In this document: positions 1 through 6,496 of the stretch, piece after piece
How the letters are laid out: every line of letters begins with the position of its first letter
Position numbering within the stretch: the stretch's first letter is position 1
DNA from: JAEKLB01 sp050249235
GTDB lineage: Bacteria; Actinomycetota; Acidimicrobiia; Acidimicrobiales; CADCSY01
Reading direction: 5' to 3'
DNA: 8,853 nucleotides
NCBI GenBank assembly: GCA_050249235.1
Contig: JBFWQW010000115.1
Coordinates: forward strand, 1 to 8,853
Notes under the pieces: model-generated
What the model was told of the DNA's origin: nothing
What the model saw: only the letters and a program-made list of their open reading frames with translations
Database searches by the model: none
Translations under genes and position numbers: made by a program

Positions 1-454
1 CTTGCTCGACCAGGGCGACGGGGACGACCGCTCCGAGGTCGAGCAGGGTGCGGGCGACGGAGGTGACGGGCATGCTCCGCACCTGCACGACATCCAGGTG
101 TTCGAGCAGGTTCGTCCGGTGGATCCTGCAACCCCGCTGGCGGGGCAGATCGCTCGCCGGCACCGTCAGCTCGATCGGGCTCCGGACGGGGAGGTCGAGG
201 CGGTGCATCCGCGCCGCGGCCCGGTGCGAGGCGGCACAACCCGGCCCCGCCGCGAGCAGGGCGAGCTGATCGCCCTCCCAGCTGGGGGACGCAGCCGCGT
301 GCCGGAACACGGCGGGATGGACTCGTACCAGGAGCCCGGCCTCGACCCGTCGGTCGATCTGACGGTCGGTGAGACCTGCCGACCTCAGGTCCTTGCGAGT
401 GAGACCGCCGTTCTGGCCGGCGGCGAGCCGAGCAGCACGTGCATCGGCATCCAT
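1..454 (-). CDS. AbiEi-antitoxin-like / DUF559-type protein, N-terminal part (C-terminus beyond left edge)
   Basis: Reading the minus strand from the ATG at 454-452 gives 151 codons without a stop up to the left edge. The protein starts MDADARAARLAAGQNGGLTR and continues with a winged-helix-like segment (about residues 5-50, including LTDRQIDRRVEAGLLVRVHP). A conserved-looking stretch GPGCAASHRAAARMHRLDLP follows near residues 71-90. Later come IELTVP, GCRIHR and PVTSVARTLLDL (about 97-142). This order is characteristic of the actinobacterial AbiEi-type antitoxin N-domain, which is often fused to a C-terminal DUF559 (Vsr-like nuclease fold) domain that would lie outside the window. In AbiE systems such N-domains bind DNA, but most solitary actinobacterial copies have no known role, and no toxin gene is visible here. 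The gene diverges from mfd. It has no good Shine-Dalgarno sequence or clear -10 box upstream. The family call is fairly safe; the function is not. Confidence 0.75.
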   Translation of the reverse strand, partial: MDADARAARLAAGQNGGLTRKDLRSAGLTDRQIDRRVEAGLLVRVHPAVFRHAAASPSWEGDQLALLAAGPGCAASHRAAARMHRLDLPVRSPIELTVPASDLPRQRGCRIHRTNLLEHLDVVQVRSMPVTSVARTLLDLGAVVPVALVEQ

Positions 455-481
455 TGGCGAAACCCAACCAGCGGGGTGTGA

Positions 482-561
482 CAGCCCGGCCCCCTCCCGA
501 ACGTTGTCGCGCCAGCCACCCGGAGGGTGCGGTACGCGACAAAGTTCGGAGAAGGGGGCTG
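482..561. repeat. Large imperfect inverted repeat (potential cruciform/long hairpin) between divergent genes
   Basis: The arms CCGAACGTTGTCGCG (497-511) and CGCGACAAAGTTCGG (535-549) are complementary at 14 of 15 positions. Outside them, CCCCCT (490-495) pairs with AGGGGG (553-558) across a small bulge. CAGCC (482-486) is complementary to GGCTG (557-561) as an alternative outer pairing. The 23-nt centre holds a small hairpin, CACCC-gga-GGGTG (517-529). The element fills most of the gap between the minus-strand AbiEi-like gene and mfd, and ends three bases before the mfd -10-like hexamer. It lacks the T-run expected of an intrinsic terminator. It could be an operator, a structured leader or a small repeat element; the sequence alone does not decide. 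Confidence 0.75.
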
Positions 562-563
562 GC

Positions 564-569
564 TAACCT
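564..569 (+). promoter_or_regulatory. Putative -10 box for leaderless mfd transcript
   Basis: TAACCT fits the actinobacterial -10 consensus TANNNT. Its last base is seven positions before the mfd GTG, so transcription would start at or next to the start codon and give a leaderless mRNA. No convincing -35 hexamer is visible at 16-18 bp, where the inverted repeat lies. The purine run at 551-558 is too far upstream to act as a ribosome binding site for the GTG at 576. Confidence 0.45.
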
Positions 570-575
570 CGATCG

Positions 576-3500
576 GTGACCCTGTCGGACCTGCCGCCGC
601 TCCTCCGCGGGGAGCCGGCGCTGGCGGCGGTGCTGGGCCGGCGGGACGGGGTGCTGGCGGTGGGGGAGCCGGCCCGGGCCGTGACCCTGGCCGCCCTCGC
701 CCACCTGAGCGAGCGCCGCCCGGTGCTGGTGGCTGTGCCGACGACGGGCGAGGCCGAGCGGCTGGCCGCCGACCTGGGCCAGTTCCTCGGCGAGGGTCGG
801 GTGGAGCTGTTCCCGGCGTGGGAGACGCTGCCCTTCGAGCGGGTGAGCCCGGCCGTCGAGACGATGGGCCGCCGTCTCCGCACCATGTGGCGGCTGCGGG
901 CCGGCGCCACCGACGGTCCCGACGTCGTGGTCGCGCCCGTCCGGGCCCTCGTGCAGCGCCTCGGGCCCCACGTCGAGGACGCCGGGCCCGTGGTCGTCGC
1001 CACCGGCGACCGGGTCGACTCCGAGGCGCTCGTCCGCAGCCTCGTGGCCGCCGGCTACCGCCGGGAGTACCAGGTCGAGGCCCGGGGCGAGGTGGCCCTC
1101 CGGGGCTCGATCGTCGACGTCTACCCGTCGACCGCCGACGGCCCGGTGCGCATCGACCTCTGGGGCGACGAGGTCGACCGCCTCACCACCTTCAGCGTGA
1201 GCGACCAGCGCAGCCGGGACACCGTCGAGCGGGTCGAGATCTTCCCGTGCCGGGAGCTGCTCACCACCGACGACGTCCGCACCCGGGCCGCCGCCCTCGT
1301 GCGCACCCAGCCCTGGGGCCGGGAGCACTGGGAGCGCCTGGCCGAGGGCCTGTCGTTCGACGGCATGGAGTCGTGGCTTCCCTGGCTCACGGGCGACGAG
1401 GCCGGCGCCGAGCACGTGCTCCTCGACCTGGTGCCGGCCGGCGGCCAGGTGGTGCTGGTCGAGCCCCGCCGGCTCCGCGACCGGGCCGCCGACCTCCTCG
1501 CCGAGGAGGCCGACCTGGCCGCCGCCCTGTCCAAGACCTGGGCCGGCGTCGACACCGACAACCTGCCCGGGCTCCACGTCGCCTTCGACCGCCTGCTGGC
1601 CCACACCTCGGCGCCGGCGCTCACCATCGCCAACGTGGCCGACAGCCCCGACGTGCCCGTGGTCCAGGCCGTCGGCTGGGCGCCGATCGTGGGCGACGGC
1701 ACCGGCCTGGCCGACAACCTCAGGGCCAAGCTGGCCGACGGCTGGAAGGTGGTCGTGGCCGCCGACGGCACGGGCACCGCCGCCCGGCTCCGCGACGTGC
1801 TCGCCGACCTCGGTGTGGCCGGCGCCGACATCCGGGTGGCCCCGCTCGAGCGGGGTTGCAGCCTCCCGGCCAGCCGGCTCGCCATCGTCGCCGAGGCCGA
1901 CCTCACCGGCCGGCGCCGGGCCCACCGCCAGGCGCGCCCCCGCAAGCGGGACAGCGCCGGCTTCTTCGAGGACCTCAAGCCCGGCGACTACGTCGTGCAC
2001 GTCACCCACGGCGTCGGCCGCTACGGCGGCATGGCCACCCGGGCCATCGGCGGGGTGTCCCGCGACTACCTCGTGCTCGACTACCGGGGCGGCGACCGCC
2101 TCTACGTCCCGTCCGACCAGATCGACGCCGTCCGCCACTACGTGGGCGGCGAGACGCCCACGCTGCACCGCCTCGGCGGCAGCGACTTCGCCCGGGCCAA
2201 GGCCCGGGTCCGCAGCGCCGCGAAGGAGATCGCCCAGGAGCTGGTGGTGCTCTACCAGCGGCGGATCAACGCCCCCGGCCACGCCTTCGCCGAGGACACG
2301 CCCTGGCAGCGCGAGATGGAGGAGTCGTTCCCCTACCGGGAGACCCCCGACCAGGAGCGGGCCATCGCCGAGGTGAAGGCCGACATGGAGGCCCAGCACC
2401 CGATGGACCGGCTCGTGTGCGGCGACGTCGGCTTCGGCAAGACCGAGGTGGCGCTCCGGGCCGCCTTCAAGGCGGTGCAGGACGGCTTCCAGGTGGCGAT
2501 CCTCGTGCCCACCACGCTGCTCGCCCAGCAGCACTTCCAGACCTTCAGCGAGCGCTTCGCCGGCTACCCGGTGCGGGTCGAGGTCCTGTCCCGCTTCCTC
2601 ACCACGGCCCAGGCCCGGGCGGTGGTGAAGGGCGTGGTCGACGGCGAGGTCGACGTGGTCATCGGCACCCACCGGCTCCTGTCCGAGGACGTGTCGTTCA
2701 AGAAGCTGGGCCTCCTGGTCGTCGACGAGGAGCAGCGCTTCGGCGTCACCCACAAAGAGGCGATGAAGCAGCTGAAGACCGACGTCGACGTGCTCACCCT
2801 CTCGGCCACGCCGATCCCGCGCACGCTCGAGATGAGCCTGACGGGCATCCGCGACCTGAGCCTGCTCAACACCCCGCCGGCCGAGCGCCAGCCCATCCTC
2901 ACCTACGTGGGCGAGCACGACGACCGGGCCGTGGCCGAGGCGATCCGGCGGGAGCTGCTCCGCGAGGGCCAGGTCTTCTTCGTGCACAACCGGGTCCAGG
3001 ACATCGAGGAGACGGCGATGGGCCTGCGGGAGCTGGTGCCCGAGGCCCGCATCGCGGTCGCCCACGGCCAGATGGACGAGGGCTCGCTCGAGAAGGTGGT
3101 GCTCGACTTCTGGGACCGCCAGCACGACGTGCTCGTGTGCACGACCATCATCGAGTCGGGCATCGACATGCCGACGGTCAACACGCTCGTGGTCGACCGG
3201 GCCGACCGCCTCGGCCTGGGCCAGCTCCACCAGCTCCGGGGCCGCGTCGGCCGGGCCGGCTCGCGGGCCTACGCCTACCTCTTCCACCCACGCGACCACG
3301 CCCTGTCGGAGGAGGCCTACGAGCGCCTGAAGACGATCGGCGAGGCCACCGAGCTCGGCTCCGGGTTCAAGATCGCCATGCGCGACCTCGAGATCCGGGG
3401 CGCCGGCAACCTCCTCGGCGAGAGCCAGTCGGGCCACATCGCCGCCGTCGGCTACGACCTCTACGTGCAGATGGTCACCGAGGCGGTGGCCGAGCTGAAG

Positions 3501-3998
3501 GGCGAGACGGTCCGGCCCCCGGCCGAGGTGAAACTCGAGCTGCCCGTCGACGCCAACCTGCCCGTCGAGTACGTGGCGAAGGAGGAGCTGCGGCTCGAGG
3601 CCTACCGGCGGCTCGCCGTGGTGGAGACCCCCGAGGAGGTCGACGACATCCGGGCCGAGTGGCTCGACCGCTACGGCCCCGTCCCGGTCGAGGCCGATGC
3701 CCTGCTGCGGGTGGCCCGGCTCCGGGCCGAGTGCGTGCGGACCGGCGTGCGCGAGATCGCGGTCACCCGCAACCCCACCCGGCCCGGGTTCACGGCCCGC
3801 ATCGCCCCGCTGCGGCTGCGCACCAGCGCCACCATCCGGCTCAAGCGGCTGGCGCCCACCGCCGTGTTCAAGCCCCTGGCCGACGGCGACACCGGCCAGC
3901 TGGTCGTGCCCCTGGCCAAGGGCATCGACCTGCCCGACGCCCTCGTGGTCCTGCTGGCCGAACTCGTGCCCGCCCAGGCAGCTTCGCTAGCGTCCTGA
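576..3998 (+). CDS. mfd: Transcription-repair coupling factor Mfd
   Basis: This is an ATP-dependent DNA translocase that removes RNA polymerase stalled at lesions and recruits UvrA for nucleotide excision repair. The 1140 residues match the usual length (E. coli 1148). The N-terminal third is UvrB-like with no intact Walker A motif, as is normal for Mfd; it includes RGSIVDVYPS in the UvrA-binding region. The RNA polymerase-interacting domain starts around residue 465 (LKPGDYVVHVTHGVGRYGG). The helicase motor follows: Walker A GDVGFGKT (616-623, Lys622), DEEQ (717-720), SATPIPRT (743-750) and motif VI QLRGRVGRAG (886-895). A D7-like C-terminal domain ends the protein. The GTG start gives MTLSDLPPLL, close to family N-termini. 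No Shine-Dalgarno precedes it, which agrees with the leaderless -10 box. It leads a cluster, with the next gene 4 nt downstream. Nothing appears broken. Confidence 0.97.
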   Translation: MTLSDLPPLLRGEPALAAVLGRRDGVLAVGEPARAVTLAALAHLSERRPVLVAVPTTGEAERLAADLGQFLGEGRVELFPAWETLPFERVSPAVETMGRRLRTMWRLRAGATDGPDVVVAPVRALVQRLGPHVEDAGPVVVATGDRVDSEALVRSLVAAGYRREYQVEARGEVALRGSIVDVYPSTADGPVRIDLWGDEVDRLTTFSVSDQRSRDTVERVEIFPCRELLTTDDVRTRAAALVRTQPWGREHWERLAEGLSFDGMESWLPWLTGDEAGAEHVLLDLVPAGGQVVLVEPRRLRDRAADLLAEEADLAAALSKTWAGVDTDNLPGLHVAFDRLLAHTSAPALTIANVADSPDVPVVQAVGWAPIVGDGTGLADNLRAKLADGWKVVVAADGTGTAARLRDVLADLGVAGADIRVAPLERGCSLPASRLAIVAEADLTGRRRAHRQARPRKRDSAGFFEDLKPGDYVVHVTHGVGRYGGMATRAIGGVSRDYLVLDYRGGDRLYVPSDQIDAVRHYVGGETPTLHRLGGSDFARAKARVRSAAKEIAQELVVLYQRRINAPGHAFAEDTPWQREMEESFPYRETPDQERAIAEVKADMEAQHPMDRLVCGDVGFGKTEVALRAAFKAVQDGFQVAILVPTTLLAQQHFQTFSERFAGYPVRVEVLSRFLTTAQARAVVKGVVDGEVDVVIGTHRLLSEDVSFKKLGLLVVDEEQRFGVTHKEAMKQLKTDVDVLTLSATPIPRTLEMSLTGIRDLSLLNTPPAERQPILTYVGEHDDRAVAEAIRRELLREGQVFFVHNRVQDIEETAMGLRELVPEARIAVAHGQMDEGSLEKVVLDFWDRQHDVLVCTTIIESGIDMPTVNTLVVDRADRLGLGQLHQLRGRVGRAGSRAYAYLFHPRDHALSEEAYERLKTIGEATELGSGFKIAMRDLEIRGAGNLLGESQSGHIAAVGYDLYVQMVTEAVAELKGETVRPPAEVKLELPVDANLPVEYVAKEELRLEAYRRLAVVETPEEVDDIRAEWLDRYGPVPVEADALLRVARLRAECVRTGVREIAVTRNPTRPGFTARIAPLRLRTSATIRLKRLAPTAVFKPLADGDTGQLVVPLAKGIDLPDALVVLLAELVPAQAASLAS
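3988..3993 (+). promoter_or_regulatory. Putative internal -10 box for the lipoprotein gene, inside the mfd 3' end
   Basis: TAGCGT fits TANNNT and ends ten bases before the GTG at 4003, predicting a start of transcription about three bases upstream of that codon. It lies within the last codons of mfd. No Shine-Dalgarno sequence or good -35 hexamer is present. The hexamer is also coding sequence, so chance is possible, but the same arrangement recurs at mfd and lhgO. Confidence 0.35.
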
Positions 3999-4002
3999 AC
4001 CC

Positions 4003-5037
4003 GTGCGTCGACCCTGGCTCGTCCTCTTCGTCGTCCTGGCCGCGCTGGGCGTGGCCGCCGGCTGCGGCTCGTCGCCGAGCGGCGCCGCCGCCACCGTCGA
4101 CGGCGTCGACATCTCCCGGGCGTCGCTCGAGGAGGAGCTCCGGGCCATCGACAGCGACGACGCCTACCGCAGCGCCCTCGAGCAGTCCTACGGCGTGACG
4201 CTCGCCGGCGAGGGCAAGGGCACCTTCAACACCGCCTTCGCGGCCCAGGTGCTCACCCTCCGGGTGTACTACGAGCTCATCGAGCAGGCGCTCGAGGACG
4301 GCGACGAGGAGGTCACCACCGCCGACCTCGACGAGGCCGAGGCGGCGGTGAAGGAGCAGTTCGGCGGCGTCCAGGGCGGGGCCGACATCTTCGACTCCTT
4401 CCCCAAGGCCTACCGCGACCGGCTCGTCCGCCAGCAGGCCCTCGTGACCGCGTCGACCCGGATGGTCGTCGGCGACGGTGCCGATGCCGAGGCCTTCTTC
4501 AACGCCAACCCGACCCGCTTCGCCCAGACCTGCGTGTCGCACGTCCTCGTCGGGCTCACCGACCGCGACGACGCCGCCGCCAAGGCCCGGGCCGACGACC
4601 TCAAGCGCCGCCTCGACCGGGGCGAGTCGTTCGCGGCGCTGGCCAACGCGGAGTCGGACGACGAGGGTCCCGACGGCGACCTCGGCTGCCACATCCCCGG
4701 CCAGTTCGTGGCCGAGTTCGAGGCGGCGATGGGCACCGCGACCGTCGGGAGGGTCACCGACCCGGTGAAGTCCCAGTTCGGCTACCACCTCATCCTCGTG
4801 CGGGAGCGCCGCAGCCCGACGTTCGTCGACGTGCGGGAAGAGGTCGAGGCCGTCATCTCCCGGGCCAACGGCGAGGCGCTCGACGAGTTCCTCGTCGAGC
4901 TCACCTGCGGCGACGACCGCGAGATCTCGATCGACGACCGCTACGGCTCGTGGGACCGGTCCGAGTGCGGCGGCGACACCAGCGGCCTCGGCAAGGTGAC
5001 CGCCCCCGGCGGGCCCACGACCACCACCGCCGGCTAG
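4003..5037 (+). CDS. SurA/PpiC-type peptidyl-prolyl isomerase lipoprotein
   Basis: Predicted to be an extracytoplasmic, membrane-anchored chaperone with a parvulin-type prolyl isomerase domain. The 344-residue protein opens with MRRPWLVLFVVLAALGVAAG followed by Cys21, a lipoprotein signal peptide with lipobox. A SurA N-like helical region follows (about 30-155, beginning ATVDGVDISRASLEEEL). The parvulin domain spans about 175-270, from CVSHVLV (His180) through GESFAALANAESDDEG to FGYHLILV (His262). The two conserved His residues of parvulins are present. Besides Cys21 there are four Cys (177, 229, 302, 322), enough for two disulfides; Cys229 lies in GDLGCH, where parvulins usually have a Gly-Gly/Gly-Trp type stretch. 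The tail after 300 is hydrophilic and ends in a Thr/Pro/Gly-rich segment. It starts 4 nt after mfd and ends 4 nt before mazG, so co-transcription is likely. Clients are unknown. PrsA-like foldase is an equivalent description. Confidence 0.85.
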   Translation: MRRPWLVLFVVLAALGVAAGCGSSPSGAAATVDGVDISRASLEEELRAIDSDDAYRSALEQSYGVTLAGEGKGTFNTAFAAQVLTLRVYYELIEQALEDGDEEVTTADLDEAEAAVKEQFGGVQGGADIFDSFPKAYRDRLVRQQALVTASTRMVVGDGADAEAFFNANPTRFAQTCVSHVLVGLTDRDDAAAKARADDLKRRLDRGESFAALANAESDDEGPDGDLGCHIPGQFVAEFEAAMGTATVGRVTDPVKSQFGYHLILVRERRSPTFVDVREEVEAVISRANGEALDEFLVELTCGDDREISIDDRYGSWDRSECGGDTSGLGKVTAPGGPTTTTAG

Positions 5038-5041
5038 CGCC

Positions 5042-6418
5042 GTGCCGGCCGACCGCGGGCCTGGCGCCACGGGCGGGCCGACCGTCCCCGTGGGGCGGGT
5101 CACGGTGGTGGGCCTCGGCCCGGGGGGCGCCGACCTCGTCACCGCCGGCACGCTGGCCGCCGTCGAGCGCATCCCGCACCGCTACGTGCGCACGACCCGC
5201 CATCCCGCCGCCGGCGTGGTCGCCGGCGCCACCGCCTTCGACGGGCTCTACGAGCGGTCCGGCCGCATCGACGACGTCTACCCGGCGATCGTCGAGGCCC
5301 TCGTCGCCGCCGCCGGCGAGCACGGCGAGGTCCTCTACGCCGTGCCCGGCTCGCCCCGGGTGGCGGAGCGGTCGGTCGAGCTGCTCGTGGCCGACCCCCG
5401 GCTCGAGGTCGACGTCCTGCCGGCGCTGTCGTTCCTGGACCTGGCGTGGGTCCGCCTCGGCGTCGACCCGCTCGAGGCCGGAGTGCGCCTCGTGGACGGG
5501 CACGCCTTCGCGGTCGAGGCCGCCGGCGAGCGGGGCCCGCTCCTCGTCGGCCAGTGCGACAGCCGGGCGGTGCTGTCCGACGTGAAGCTGGCGGTCGACG
5601 GCGTGGCGCCCGCCGCCGTGCTCGTGCTCCAGCGCCTCGGCCTGCCCGACGAGCGAGTGGCGGAGGTCGCCTGGGAGGACCTCGACCGGGTGGTCGAGCC
5701 CGATCACCTCACGTCGCTCTACCTGCCCGAGCTGGCCGAGCCGGTGGCCCGGGAGCTGGCCCGGCTCGTCGAGCTGTGCCGGACGCTGCGCGAGCGCTGC
5801 CCGTGGGACGCCGAGCAGACCCACGCCTCCCTCCTGCGCTATCTCCTGGAGGAGACCTACGAGGTGGTCGAGGCGGTCGAGCACCACCACCCGGACGACG
5901 CCGTCGCCGACGCCCACCTCGAGGAGGAGCTCGGCGACGTGCTGTACCAGGTGGTGTTCCACGCCGCCATCGCCGAGGCCGACGGGCGCTTCTCGGTGGC
6001 CGACGTGGCCCGGGGCATCCACGACAAGCTCGTGCGCCGCCACCCCCACGTCTTCGGCGACGTGGACGAGACCGATCCCGAACGGCTCGACGCCAACTGG
6101 GAGTCGATCAAGCGGGCCGAGAAGGGGCGCACCAGCGAGCTCGACGGGGTGACGATGACGGCCCCCTCGCTGCTGCTGGCCGCGGACGTGGTGAAGCGGG
6201 CCGGTCGGCTGGGCGTGGCGCCCCCGGACCCGGCCGGGGCGGCACGGGCCGACGGGTCCGCCGAGGCCGGGCTCGACGATGCTCGCCTGGGTGCCGAGCT
6301 GCTGGCCCTGGTCGGCCGGGCCCGGGCGGCCGGGCTCGACCCCGAGCTCTCGCTGCGCCGGGCCGCGCTGCGCCTGGCCGACCGCGCCCGGGCGGTGGAG
6401 GCCGGTGGCCGGGGATGA
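5042..6418 (+). CDS. mazG: Tetrapyrrole-methylase-domain/MazG fusion, nucleoside triphosphate pyrophosphohydrolase
   Basis: MazG hydrolyses NTPs and dNTPs to monophosphate and pyrophosphate and clears damaged nucleotides from the pool. The 458-residue protein begins with a tetrapyrrole (SAM-dependent) methylase-like domain, about 19-235, with GLGPGG (24-29) and VPGSP (101-105), as in Bacillus YabN. Then comes a complete MazG domain: CPWDAEQTH (253-261), EETYE (270-274) and EELGD (295-299), giving the EExxE...ExxD metal-binding set, followed by RRHPHVFGDV. The last 120 residues resemble the second MazG repeat of E. coli MazG (APSLLLAADVVKRAGRLGV, then LGAELLALVGRARAAGLDPE), but the metal-binding acidic residues are missing. 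Starts at GTG 5042 or GTG 5090 are both possible; the latter sits just before the methylase domain. The gene starts 4 nt after the lipoprotein gene, and its stop lies in the first copy of the 19-bp tandem repeat. Confidence 0.93.
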   Translation: MPADRGPGATGGPTVPVGRVTVVGLGPGGADLVTAGTLAAVERIPHRYVRTTRHPAAGVVAGATAFDGLYERSGRIDDVYPAIVEALVAAAGEHGEVLYAVPGSPRVAERSVELLVADPRLEVDVLPALSFLDLAWVRLGVDPLEAGVRLVDGHAFAVEAAGERGPLLVGQCDSRAVLSDVKLAVDGVAPAAVLVLQRLGLPDERVAEVAWEDLDRVVEPDHLTSLYLPELAEPVARELARLVELCRTLRERCPWDAEQTHASLLRYLLEETYEVVEAVEHHHPDDAVADAHLEEELGDVLYQVVFHAAIAEADGRFSVADVARGIHDKLVRRHPHVFGDVDETDPERLDANWESIKRAEKGRTSELDGVTMTAPSLLLAADVVKRAGRLGVAPPDPAGAARADGSAEAGLDDARLGAELLALVGRARAAGLDPELSLRRAALRLADRARAVEAGGRG

Positions 6419-6496
6419 GGCCGGTGGCCGGGGATGAGGCCGGTGGCCGGGGATGAGGCCGGTGGCCGGGGATGAGGCCGGTGGCCGGGGATGAGG
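6398..6496 (+). repeat. 19-bp tandem repeat array spanning the mazG stop and the next gene's start
   Basis: The unit ATGAGGCCGGTGGCCGGGG occurs four times without a mismatch, at 6415, 6434, 6453 and 6472. A partial copy precedes it (6398-6414, all 17 bases matching) and a six-base remnant follows (6491-6496), about 5.2 copies in total. The unit length is not a multiple of three, so each copy shifts frame. Each unit contains ATGA, a start codon overlapping a stop codon, and the mazG stop is the first of these. Perfect identity between copies suggests recent expansion by slippage or unequal recombination. There are no spacers, so it is not a CRISPR array. Confidence 0.97.
6415..6494 (+). other. 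Three overlapping 13-codon mini-ORFs inside the tandem repeat
   Basis: The ATGs at 6415, 6434 and 6453 each open a reading frame encoding the identical peptide MRPVAGDEAGGRG, ending at TGA 6454-6456, 6473-6475 and 6492-6494. The three lie in three different frames. Each stop overlaps the ATG two repeat units further on. The ATG at 6472 opens the long membrane-protein gene, while the ATG at 6491 opens an out-of-frame 68-codon run that I regard as a shadow. The open frames are a direct reading; translation of them is inference and no good ribosome binding site is visible. Confidence 0.4.

Noticed and set aside
2..481. Plus-strand open frame at the left edge
   Set aside because: It is antisense to the AbiEi/DUF559-type frame on the minus strand, whose protein has recognisable conserved blocks; this one has none.
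497..549. LexA (SOS) box near mfd, from CGAAC and GTTCG half-sites
   Set aside because: The half-sites are about 41 bases apart instead of four, and neither has a matching partner at the right distance. They are simply the two arms of the long inverted repeat.
482..561. Intrinsic terminator
   Set aside because: It lies between two divergent genes with nothing to terminate in view, and neither strand has a T-run after the stem.
527..4198. Very long plus-strand open frame (1223 codons) overlapping mfd
   Set aside because: The product is a Gly/Arg/Pro-rich shadow with no domain, caused by GC-rich codon structure. The overlapping frame at 576-3998 encodes a complete Mfd.
6398..6496. CRISPR array
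   Set aside because: The units are head-to-tail with no spacers, and the unit is only 19 bp.
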